The translations under genes were made by a program, and so were the position numbers. From Gymnothorax reevesii (Eukaryota > Chordata > Actinopteri > Anguilliformes > Muraenidae), in assembly GCA_029721435.1 (NCBI GenBank), contig CM056583.1, positions 89,481,620 to 89,545,619 on the forward strand: DNA of 64,000 nt, read 5' to 3'. Under the pieces are notes generated by a model. That model searched no databases and had not been told where the DNA came from. It worked only from the letters and a program-made list of their open reading frames with translations. Shown here in pieces: positions 10,928 through 22,240 of the stretch; the first letter of the stretch is position 1; each line of letters starts with the position of its first letter.

Positions 10928-11317
10928 CCTGCTCAGATTAGCACATAATCCTCACTGGCTAAAATTATCATGAAATCTAGTGACACCACACTGGCCTAGT
11001 CTGGATCTAAATGCTCACTCCGGGAGGATGGTGTTAGGGGTACCATCAGTGATCTCTTTTAGGGTTTACTGGATTTTTGTCTGGGAGCAGCTGTCTGCTC
11101 TCACCTCAGCACAGTGCTGGAGGGGGAAAGCCTTCAAAGCTTTATTTGATCAAAATTCCTGCATTTTTGTCTTACTGCCAAGGAAGGTGGTTCTATTCAC
11201 TCCGATTCATGTACATAAATGGGCCATGAACTTCAGACGCAGTTCCAGTGCTTTGGTTTGAACTCTAATGAAGCGCAGATGCACTTTGTGGTAATGTTCT
11301 GATGAGTTTATTCTTGA

Positions 11318-11323
11318 AATAAA
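11318..11323 (+). terminator. Candidate polyadenylation signal of the astacin gene
   Basis: AATAAA about 700 bp after the stop codon, followed by T/GT-rich sequence (TTTGTCCTTTGTGTTG). No closer canonical signal was noticed. Confidence 0.45.
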
Positions 11324-11329
11324 TGTTTT

Positions 11330-11753
11330 GAAAGTTTGTCCTTTGTGTTGCTGATCTTTTTTTTTTTAAATTTAATTTAATTTTTTTTTTTAATTTGTGG
11401 GCTCCAAAGATATTGTGTTGTGGGGGGTGAAAGTCTAGGGAAATGATGTCCCTTTTTTTGGACTAATGAGCAGTAAAATGAGGTATAGAAATGCACCTTT
11501 CAGGATTCAGCAGATTTCTGTTCCATGTCTGCTTTTTCCTATTCTCCTGTGGTTTTGGCTTCCACATTCTCAGTCGTGTGTATTTATTTACATTTAACGT
11601 TACTCTCTCTACTCATGTTCCTTCAAATTTTTTTTTTTTTTTTGGTTTTTCACTTTGCACTTTCTTGTGTTGTCTGGTCTCTCACTTCGCCCTCACTGAG
11701 TTTTCCGTGCCTCTCCGCGTGTTTCATGTTGGTTCGCTTGGTCTGTGTTTATA
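11330..11753. other. Intergenic, poly-T and pyrimidine rich
   Basis: Runs of T at about 11359-11368, 11382-11390 and 11629-11643. No gene or recognised repeat. Confidence 0.5.
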
Positions 11754-13262
11754 CAGTGGACTACTGGCACCTCTGACTGGTAATGCACAAACAATACTTC
11801 AAAAAATGTGAAAACTTTATAAATATAGAAACGGAATACCAGTGTGTGAGAAATACTGCTGGATATTGAAGTTCAAATAGAACCAAGAAAATTATTTACT
11901 GATTTAATAAAAAATGTTTTCTGTTTTCTCCAAATCATGGCACCCTTTTCACAATCAATGGCACCCTTAAAGACTTTGAATAACATCTACCGAAATTAAA
12001 CCAGGTAATGAATTCCAGTTATAGTTTTATCGAAGTATTTAGGGAGTATATTGAGCCTTTACATCTCTTACTGTTACACTAGGGTATAAAAATGAGGTAA
12101 AACGCATGCAGTATCCCTTTGTCATCCAACACTACGAAAGAGACAAAGGCTTCAATTCAAAAGAGGGCAGACCTTCCCAAATCTGCCAATGGCTACCAGA
12201 GGTTCAGGGATGATTGAATGTGCCACTGAGCACTGTCAGGGCAATTATGTAAAAATTCCAAAGATATGCAGCTGTTAAACCTCAAGGATAAAGGACACGT
12301 CTGTTTTGCCCCAGTATACTGAGGAGGATGGCAAAGGAAGCAAGAAAATCCCTATGAATCACTGAAGGAATTGTAGAACTTGGTGGCATCTTGGGGTCAC
12401 CAGCTGGTGTCACCTTCACAAGCTCAGGCTCTTTGGAAGGTTTGACTGACGGAAGCCTTTTCTGCTCAGAAAAGAGAGAAGCAAGCGCTTGGAGTTTGTC
12501 AAATGTCATTCAAATTATGACAGGAACAAGGTGCTTTGGTCATATGGAACCAAAATTGCACATGTCTGTCAGATTCGGCATCGGCATGTTCGGCCTCAGA
12601 ACAGAGATGGATACAAGGAGATGCCCTTCATATCTCTGGTGAAATATGATGGTGGGTCAGTCCTGGTTTGGGGCAGGTTTAATACAAGAGGACCAGGGGC
12701 TCTGGTTAAGATTAATGGCATAATGAATTCCAACCAGCATCAGGATATTTTTCATGAAAAACTTTGCTTCCGCCAAAAGGCTGGGACTTAGCGGTAGGTG
12801 GACTTCTCAACGAGAATGTCCAAAATATACCTTACGGTCCACTCGGAAATGATTCATCGACGACAAAATCCGCATTCTGCAATGGCCATCTCATTCGCCA
12901 GACCTCAATCCAATTGAAAACCTGTGGGCTGAGTTGGAGGGTAGTTGATAAACGCAAATCCAAGAATGTGAAGGATCTTGAGAGGTTCTGCATGGAGGAA
13001 TGGTTCAAAATCCCCCCCCCCCCCCAAATCAGCCTCGTCAAAACGTACAGGAAGAGACTCCATGCTGTTGCCCTTGTCAAAGGTGGTTGCCCTCAGTATG
13101 CAATAAAGGGTTCCAATAATTAACAAACTCAAGGTTTCATAATTTGTATTAAATGATTGTCATGATTTTGGTTGTTTCCATCAAAACATTAATGAAGTAT
13201 TTTACACGTATGTATACACCATTGTATTGTTTGTGCCGTGCCAGTAATTTTGAAGACCACTG
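11754..13262 (+). mobile_element. Decayed Tc1-like transposon, + strand transposase remnants
   Basis: The ends mirror each other: CAGTGGACTACTGGCACC at 11754 and, reverse complemented, CAGTGGTCTTCAAAATTACT at the right end. TA dinucleotides flank both sides (11752-11753 and 13263-13264). The + strand keeps recognisable transposase pieces in different frames: a VLWS-x-x-TKI segment near 12530-12560 in which the first catalytic Asp is Tyr, then GGSVLVWGRF and GPGALVKINGIMN around 12651-12725, then [15 protein letters not shown] near 12895-12935. Stops and frameshifts make it a pseudogene. Confidence 0.8.
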
Positions 13263-13264
13263 TA

Positions 13265-14900
13265 TATCCAACTTGTCCATATTCTTTGTCTGCGTTTGGT
13301 TGTCTTTGTTGATTCTATACTGTTTTTCCACTGAGTTTCTGTTCTGTAGTTGATCTGAACCCAGTTTGTTCCTGAGCTCCCTGTCCTTACTCAGCATCCA
13401 CTACTGACTGCGATTCGTGATCCTGATTCTGTGCTGCACTCTGCTTGCCTGGTTTTTCCACTTTGCCCAACTGACAGATTCCTCTTCCCATATCTGCATA
13501 TTTTGAATTTTATTCTTTTCTGCTTGTTGGGGAAGTGAACATCTTTTTTATTTCAGGCATAGAGATGCATCTATGTCCGTCCCGAACTCTGTTGGGAAGA
13601 CCCATCTGCCTAGAAATGGAAACTAAAAAAGAGCAATTTTATTCCTGACCACAGAGAGGCAGTGTATCCCCATGGTTAATTTTAGTTGTTTATTACAAGG
13701 GAGAACCATGCGATTTTAAGAATTGGGAACAATGACATTATCGGATTAAATTGAAATCATACTGCCATTTTTTTTTTTTTTTTTTTTTAATAAGCGTATA
13801 ATCATTTTTTGTCTTGAAATATACCAAGAGGAATAAAAAAAAAACAATAAGAATCAATGTACAATATGTGTAAATAATGTAATAAGGGGAAATAAATACA
13901 AAGATATTTAAAGTAAGGTAATGGCTTGCGGATGGGGAATTCTAAAAAATGGGTTAGTCGGCAGACCGCGTGCCGACAAAAGTGCGATACATGAGCCACT
14001 CCATTCATGATCGACAAAAAACGGAGTGAACAAATGTTTTATGCATTTCTTACCATTAATCTGGACTACAAAAATCCTGATGTTTATACTTTGCATTTGG
14101 GTTATTCTGTGCTGTGGACCCCGGGTTCTGCACTGTACCGTTTGGGAAAAATTAGACAAAAATCATGGGTGTTTGCCATCTACATTTCAAGTGGACAAAT
14201 ACTAAATCTTAAATTCATCACTTTGTGAACAACTGCGTGAGCAAATAGTCCAACAGTTTTAGAGCTGTGTGTGTGTGTGTGTACAGGATATGTTTGTTTG
14301 TTCACAATATACTGGGAGTTTTGTTATCACAGAAAATGATTATTTCATGTTCATTTTGTTCAGTGCACATAACATGTATACTGAGGGTAAAACTACCACA
14401 TGAACCCAGGTAGGTTTTTTATTTAATTAAATTCATCAAAATTATTTTTGGCTCAAATAGACACCGAAATGTGACATCAAAAAAGTTTTGTGGGAAAAAA
14501 AAAAAAAAGATGAAATTTAAAACTAGGAATTATGTGCATTTCCTCCAAAGTTATTTACTCTCAGTCCAGTGAATAAATTCCACTTTGTCGCATAAGTTTT
14601 CTGATCAGAACATAGGACTGTATCTGCGTGAAATTATAGAGTTACGGTCGTTGCCCGATGTGTTTGTTGTGCTAATGACAGGTAGCATGGTAGGCAGGTC
14701 TTCAGTGAGTGGCGCTGCTCAGTTGTACTGCTACTCCACAGAGCAAGTTTATCTTTAATTTCTGTCGATTTTGAAAAATATTAACTTGAATACCCAATTT
14801 TTTTTTTCTCCTGTAAATCATTACCAAATTTAAAGACAAATTTAAATTTTTTTTCTTTGATTATACATATCAATTTGATTTTTAATGTCCTATGGAATGT
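13265..14900. other. Intergenic, no gene recognised
   Basis: AT-rich DNA with a T run of about 21 at 13768-13788 and a short GT run near 14265-14281. No coding frame with family resemblance. Confidence 0.5.
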
Positions 14901-14968
14901 CTCTGTGCTCACCTTATCGGCAACAGTATTTCCCGTGTGCTGCGGTGGGTCGGCTACTTTCCATAACC

Positions 14969-15450
14969 GTAACCACAGAGATGTAAGAGAACTAGAGTGG
15001 ACAGCCCCGTCGTTTCCGCGGCAGCACGCCGCCACCATCTTTTGTATGTATATCGGGGCAGATGTTCAATGGAAAATGCAGTATAACTGACATAAACCAT
15101 GCTCATATACAACGAAAACTCGCTCGTACGGGACAACAGCTGAAGTTCTGATTTTTCTGTGATGTCTTTCAATTAAATAAACATGGAATATACCCGATTA
15201 TAAAAAAATATATTTTTTAAAAATATCGTTGTTTGATTCCTTATTCATGTCCATTTTAAGTATGAAAGGATTAAAAAAGAACATGGAAAACAAGTCTATA
15301 ATTTGTCAACACTCATGTTTTGCCTACTGTTTACATGTGCCTCATTGGACATTTATACATACACGATGGCGAAGCTACTCTGCCGTTTCCGCTTTGATCC
15401 AGCCCACACGTCGTCCACTCGAGTTTTCTTATATCTCTGTGACTGTAACT
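14969..15450. repeat. Imperfect inverted repeat, fold-back element
   Basis: The left arm at 14969-15072 (CACAGAGATGTAAGAGAACT ... TTGTATGTATATCG ... GTTCAATG) is mirrored by the right arm at 15343-15450 (CATTGGACATTTATACATAC ... CTTATATCTCTGTG). The arms are about 105 bp with many substitutions, and the loop of about 270 bp is AT-rich. It is probably an old MITE. Target duplications were not identified. Confidence 0.6.
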
Positions 15451-15454
15451 GTCG

Positions 15455-16600
15455 TGTCCACAACTTTGTATGCAGCAACGACAGATTCGTGAAAAGGGAT
15501 GATAAACATCATTTGAATCCATCCTTACTCTTGACCGTCTTTTAGCGATTGGCCATCCTCCTGCAAGGACTGTGATTTTCCTGACTTATCCATGTAAAGC
15601 ACCGGTCTCACCAGGGTATTTCTGATGAATAACTCGCCACCTAAATCGATTTTTAAAGTTTGTGGCGGGGTATCCAGGGTACGAGGATAATGTTAGTTAT
15701 TTGGAGCTTATGCAGCGGTTCTTTAGTGTTAGCAGGGTCAATTGTTACGCAGTGGAAGTTTCAAAGTGTTACTTTTTACCCCTCAGCCCTAAAGGCTGAC
15801 GGGGTATTGCTATCCTTCGTGCGGTTGGGCGGGTGGGCGGCGGGCGGGCGGGCGTCTCCAAAAACTTTGACATCGGGCTGAGGGGTATTCCGTGCATTGC
15901 ATGCCTATTTTTTTTAAATTTGCAAGCTACTGAAAAAGCAAGAATACTTAGTAACACACACAGTGGCTGTGGGTCAAGTGTGTGTCGAGTTATTCCAATA
16001 CGAGGCCAGTTATCCATTGGCTGCATAATAGTGTCACTTGGGCTTCTAGCCTGGCGTCTACGACGCTGTGACATGCCATAGGGGTTGGAAGTCCCAAGAA
16101 TTTTGGGTAAAGTTTGCAGACAAAACGCAGCTAATACCGAGCAGTTACGGGCCTTATAGACTGGAAGCCCAGGGGGTCAGCCTAGCTGGGAAGGTGACCA
16201 ATTCTAATCCCTATCACTATATTGGGCATGGGTCCCTATGGAAGGATCTGGACTTCTGCTGGGCTCCAGCTGGTGGGTGTAGTGATGAGGGGTAAAAATG
16301 TGACGCCCAACCCAGCTAGATCAATCTAGAGAGTAACATCTTGAAACATCCCTGTGTTTAATGCTGGTCATCTCCACACCTTAGGATGAGGGGTGTCTGA
16401 ATTTAATTGGTGAGAGGGGCCCGGCAGATGGAATTATAGGGGTCCCCAAAATTCAGCTAGATCAGGTCATTGATGAAACCTGGCGCCAAACTTTCAGCAA
16501 ACCCCCCTGGTTCAGGAATGGCCACTGCCAGAAGTTTTCTGTAGTGGGGTACCCCCGGCAGGAACCCCCCAAATGGGCCACACCCAAAATTGAGCTGGAT
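15455..16600. other. Intergenic, GC-rich repeat and diverged tandem units
   Basis: TACCCCTCAGCCC near 15777 and its inverse GGGCTGAGGGGTA near 15876 enclose a GGGCGGGCGGGCGG tract. From about 16300 to 16600, three diverged units about 137 bp apart share CCCAAAATTCAGCTAGATCA-like cores (near 16302, 16443 and 16579). No gene is supported. Confidence 0.5.
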
Positions 16601-18100
16601 CAACTCATGGAGTTACTGGGCAAACGCAAACCCTGGTGCAGCCCTCTGGCCAGAAACATTCTGTGGCAGGGTGTGCTTTATTTGAACATCCTGAATAGAC
16701 GGTCAGTGATGACACAAGCTAATTCTTTGGAAACCTTAGCAAAGCTGTGGATTGAGGCTTGTGCTTGGATCTTTTGTGCACACTTATATTGTTTCATAAG
16801 CAATATCTGGTGATGTAAAGGATTTAGTATACATGTGTAGCATGTGTTAAGTACAATTATCAAACCAAATATTGTGTCCTGGAACCAATGAAACATGAAT
16901 TTAGCTAAAGTATTTTAACTATAAGGGCAATTTCACACTTAGGCCATCCATGTCTCATGGGGTCAAAATTTGAAATGCATTTTATGTTACTTCCAGTGGA
17001 TATTAAAAAAACAGATCATATATTTACAGAAAATTGTTAGTAAGCTGCAGATGTTATGACAGTTTTGCAATAACAAAAAGTTGAGTTACTTGTAAAATAA
17101 TTTATTCAACGACTGAAAAACTGAGCACCTGAGTATCTGGTACGTACCAAAATGTTGTGGTTTGCTGATCTGTGATAACACCTGAACTTCAAAATTTGAT
17201 ACGAAAATACTTCCATGCCTACATGTATCATAGTAGAGAACTCGCTGAAAACTTCATTTTCTATCTGCAAATTTCGAAAATGCTCATGTAAACTGTTAGA
17301 GTATGCAAATTACACAATAAATTGCATAGTTATGTCCAAAGTCAAACACCTGACCCATCTGTAGTTGCTCCTACTTTTATTATTGGCAAAATTGTTTGGC
17401 ATCAATCAACAACAATTTTAGTTCATTTGTGCCGGAGTGGACATTTTCAGGACATAAAGAATTATATAAGAATTGTATAATAAGCCTTTTTGCCATGTGT
17501 TGGGTCGTCTATATTGCAGAGTATGTTCACCAAATCATATTTTATGCAAATGCCAAGTACTGCTAATTACAATTTAGAGAAATGAAAAGTAAAATACAAC
17601 CAAGTCCATCCTTTCACCTGAGTCGTCCTCAACCTCCTGTCCTCTGTGCACCTGAACTCTGCATGAAGCACAAACACCACAGTATTTCTGCAACAACCTG
17701 GTGTCTCAGAATCTCTTCCACTCACCACCTTCCTTCATGTCCTTCCATTACTGCGCTGTGGGTTTTGGGAAATGCTTTGGCTATGAAATAAAAGACAAAT
17801 CGCCATTTTCTATTGAAGAAATTTTATCAAAATTTGGGCAACCAAAAGCGTAGGTTGGGCAACCAAAGACCTGAAAACTGATGCCAGGTTCCCAAAAATG
17901 TTTCAAGCCCTGCAGTATTTCCTGTTTCCTAATCCCGTACTTATACATGTTTGTGTGGAGCTGAACCAGGTGTTTGACCAGCTGAAACAAAGATGTCTTG
18001 TCTTTGTACACTGACCATGAGCATCAGTATTGGTAAAAAACAATGACTCACTGAATTGCATGGATATACTTGGTTTATAATTGTAATATATACAGTCTTC
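16600..18100. other. Intergenic AT-rich DNA, nothing recognised
   Basis: No open frame with family resemblance, no inverted or tandem repeat of note apart from a short direct repeat of GGGCAACCAAA near 17837-17866. Confidence 0.5.
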
Positions 18101-18107
18101 CTCAAAA

Positions 18108-20880
18108 TTATTCATGCCTTATCAAATTTTGGGTTTTTTCGAGATATTGTGACAAATCAACTTTATTCTTGCCCAAATGACACAGGAAGTTGACATGAGG
18201 TTGTAAGAAGTAGAGTCTCTCTCTGTGCCATATCCTGTGACATTGGCGACAATGCAATGCCAATCCATCCTGTTCTTTGCCAATCTCAACAGCTTGATGT
18301 TCTCCGTACCACTTGAGGCTGCAGTACTTTTGAGATGTTATTCTCTGGTGCCCCCTGTCTCTCCTCCCGTTAATCTTCCCTGTAAGAAACGAAACCTCCA
18401 GACGTTCTTTCCTTACACAGTGGCCTAAAAAAAAAATCAAGTTGCTGTTTCCGGATTTTCTTCATAAGCATCTGTTGACTACTGGCTCTACGAATTGGTC
18501 TCATTTGTGGTGTGACTAGTTCAAGGGATCCTCAACATTTGCCGCAAAAAAACACTTTTCAGTTGCTTGCAAACGGTCTTCCACTGCCTTGGAAATTAAC
18601 CAACTCTTAGTCTTATTTCAGAATTTGCAGTACATAACATTCCAAGACCATCAGTCTTGTATTCATGGTGATTTTCACATCACAGAGAAGGGAGCTCATT
18701 CTAGTGAAGGTCTCTCTTGCTATTGAAATTCCCCTTTTGATTTCTTTATCACACCTCCCATCTGATATGATCCAGCTTCCAAGATGGTTGAACCCCTCGA
18801 CTTGTTTCAAACTGCTCCCATGGATTTTAACGTCGCAAACAGGAACATCCCTCCATTTTGTAACTACAAGACACTTCGGACTCTTCAACTGTAAGAGAAC
18901 TTTTTTTTTCTCACTTTCATTTACAACTTAGCTGATTATCTGTTGAACATCTGGCTCTGATGCAGCTATAAGGACAGTATCATCGCCACACCTTAGGTTG
19001 TTCACTCCTGGTAAATCCTCCAGTGTTCTCAATATCCACTCACTGCACAGATTGAATAAATCTGGCGAAAAAAACACATCCTTTCCGCACTCCTTTCTTG
19101 ATTTCAACAAACTCCCCTACATCATTACCTACTCTTATTGCTGCTGTCTGGCTCCAATTCAAATTTCTTATAATCCTCAGGTCGATTCTACTCAAAATAT
19201 TCAACAGCTCCTCATGCCTTACAGTGTCGAATGCCTTGGTGTAATCAACAAAACACACATGCAGATCTTGTTTAATTTCTATTGCCCTCTCAGATAACAT
19301 CCTCAACATGAAAATTGCATTCCTGGTTCCACAATCTTGCTCAAAGCCACACTGCAACTTCAGTATTTCTTGCCTGATTTTATTCCTCGCTCTCATCAAC
19401 ACCTTCAGGAGTATTTTCATGACATTGCAGAGTTTCAGGGCCATCAATTTCCCTGTTGGTAGTTGGTAATTCACCTCTATCATCATCAAATAATTCTGAG
19501 ATGTATTCAGTCCATCTTTCAATGATTTGGTCTCTCTCCACAATGACTTCTCCACCCTTTGACTTGATTCATCCCGCTCTTCTTCTCCACAAACATCTTT
19601 AATATTCTTGTACATTTCTTTAGGGTTTGTGTGCCTCTGTTTCTCTTGTTTCTGAACCCTTGTAAGAAGGATTCAAAAGCAGCTTAAAACTGGCACATGA
19701 TCACTGCTAATGTCTGATCCTGTACACGTCTTGGTTTCTTTCACTGCATTTCTAAATCTCTTTTTAATCGTAATGAAGTCAATTTGATTTCTAGTCCTAT
19801 CCCCTGGACTTATCCAACTGTACTTCCTCCTTGGTGGTTGCATAAACCATGTGTTTGCAATCATGAGGTCTTGTTCGGTGCACCATTCAATCCATCAGTC
19901 TTCTTTCATTTCTTGCACCCAGTCCATGAGGCCCTACTGCATCTCCTCTCTCCTGTCTCCGACCTTCGCATTTAAATTTCCCATTACCATGGTGACTTCA
20001 TCTGACTTGCACTGAGTCATTGCTTTCTCCAGATCTTCATAAACATTCATTTCTCCCTCCTGACTGTCTGCAGTTGTTGCATAGACTTGGATGATTGAAA
20101 AATTGAAAGGTTTTGCAGCTAATTTCACGAGCACCACTCTGACTGACGCACCCCAGTAACCCATCATACTCCTCAAAATAATTTTATCTCGCAAAACTGC
20201 GACACCCCTTTCATGACGGGTGCCTCCTGAGAAGATCACTGCACACTCTCCACATGTAAACATTCCAGTATCTGTCATCCCGTCTCTTATCCCAAGAATG
20301 TTAAGTTCAAGTCTTTCCATTTCTTTAACTAAATTTGCCAGTCCTCCAGCCTGTTACCATGTTCTTACATTCCGAGTTCCAAGTCTCAGTAACCTCTTGC
20401 ATTAGTTCAAGTTTCCCCTTTGCGTGGTATCTTGTTGACAATCGGGTCCCACCCACTGCAAATGAGAAGCCCTACTGAGGGAGAGACAGCCTTTGGTTAA
20501 AGCATCCTCCTTCACGCTGTTATTCTCATCACATTCTTTTGGCATGGTATGCCTTGGCTAATACTCTAGTGGTTCACCATTGCCCCTTCTACAGGGTGGA
20601 CTAAGGGTGACCACCATTTCCCTTCTCCTCTGTTCATCTGCCACTTAACTGCCGTTGACTTTGGAGGGCGTAACTCATCCGCCGTCACTACCAAAATGCT
20701 AGCTGCTGATGCTGGCTCGCTAGATCTGCCGTTGGTCATCACCGTAAACCCAGTAAGGGAGGCTACTGGGGTACTCGGTGTTTGCCCAGGGCACTGCCCC
20801 AAGTCTACGGAAAGGGGAGGGGGGACTCGATGTCCCTCCACGGGTTGCCTTAAGGGTCCCGTGCTGTACCTCGTATCACG
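18108..20880 (-). mobile_element. RTE-like non-LTR retrotransposon (endonuclease + RT), decayed
   Basis: Reading the minus strand from 20320 down, an apurinic-type endonuclease is recognisable: ELNILGIRD, then GVAVL, the KPFNFSIIQVYA motif and MVMGNLNAKVG near 19990, then SPGDRTRNQIDFI and SSDHVPVLSCF at 19673-19864. Reverse transcriptase follows: ILKLQCGFEQDCGTRNAIFM, CFVDYTKAFDTVRHEEL, KKGVRKGC, and a CGDD box where YADD is expected (18928-19110). The C-terminal region follows (GFNHLGSWI, 18613-18888; FLGHCVRKE ... GRRDRGHQRIT, 18108-18440). The order is that of RTE-clade or CFDP2-like elements. At least four frameshifts and several stops make it inactive. The limits are approximate, and 20400-20880 may be its 5' untranslated part. 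Confidence 0.82.
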
Positions 20881-22238
20881 ATTTTTCAAGAAATACAATA
20901 CTTTTTGATGTTTTATTTGACGGATATACAAAAATGCCAGAATTATTCATACTCTTTTCTCGGCAATCGTTGGCAAAGACTTTATTCACGATTACAGCCT
21001 CCAAACGCTTGCTGAAGTTGATCACAAGATTTCTACACGTCTCCATTGAGATTTTGGCCCATAGTGGAGTGGGGAAGTTGAAAAAAAGTGCAAATGGTGG
21101 TACAAGCAACAGACTTTGCATGAGAACTCTTAATATCCCCATAAATCAAAATCAACCTCCGGCCACTTCAATTTATAGTTATATCCAAGATGGCCGACAC
21201 GTTTTCAAAATGGTGGCAAATTTGGTCTATATTTTGAATATTTTCGGCCTATAAGCTACAAAAATTGCATATTTTCAACACAATCATTGTGAATTCATAT
21301 ATCTTGGCATTCTTACAGTCATAAAGAGATAAACTAGCCAACCCTTCCAATCCTTATCCTTTTACCACCTATACAACATGTAAGCACTCTCAGATATGGG
21401 ATACTAGGCTCAGATATGTTACAATCCTACCCCCAGCCCGATCATTCATCCAATGCTATTTAATTCCCGTGTGATCTGTACACCTTCCAGAAGACTACAG
21501 CCCCGTCTTCTTTGGCTCGGCTCTCCCACGCTGGCACATCCTGTCAATTCAGGTGCGGCTGTTTAACTTTAAAATGGGGCTAGAGAAACAGCATTTGGGA
21601 AACTAATGACAAATTTCTACCATTAGCTAGCATTGATCCTCATGCTGAGTTTCACAGCTATAGTGTCAACCAGTGTGCCCTGGTAGTGCAATGACACTAC
21701 ACTATTACAATTTTATATTTACCTTTATGTTCATGATTTCAAATTAAAATGAAAATTAATTAAAAAGAGCTTAATTATTTTCTTACTTGCAAAAATCTGA
21801 TTCAGATTTTTAACTGATCCAGCTAGATTTACCCCAGATCAATCTATTACCTGACATTTTAGCGCACATATGAACTTATACGCAAATATTTTGCTCTTTG
21901 GTGGCCATTTTGGATATGCAGCCATCTTGGATGTTTCTAGAAACTATTTTACATAATCTTAGTACTTGTAGGCTTGCTCTCAATATTTTAGCATAAACTG
22001 ACAATGATAAAGAAATGTTTAAGTGATTAAGGAATTAAATGTCCATATGGGCAAGTGTACTGAGCAGTTTGCACATCAGGCCTAGCTCGGGAGTTTAATT
22101 CATGCTACTCCTTAAAAACAGGGAGAGGAGTGAACTCTGCTTGCTTGTGAATATTCAATAACTGATCCAGGTGCGCCATCTAGTGGTGGAATATTGTAAC
22201 TGTGTGCACATATTTGCAGCTCCATGTTCGCAGGCAAA
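20881..22238. other. Intergenic, nothing recognised
   Basis: AT-rich DNA without convincing coding frames, tandem arrays or inverted repeats. Probably old repeat debris. Confidence 0.45.
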
Positions 22239-22240
22239 TA

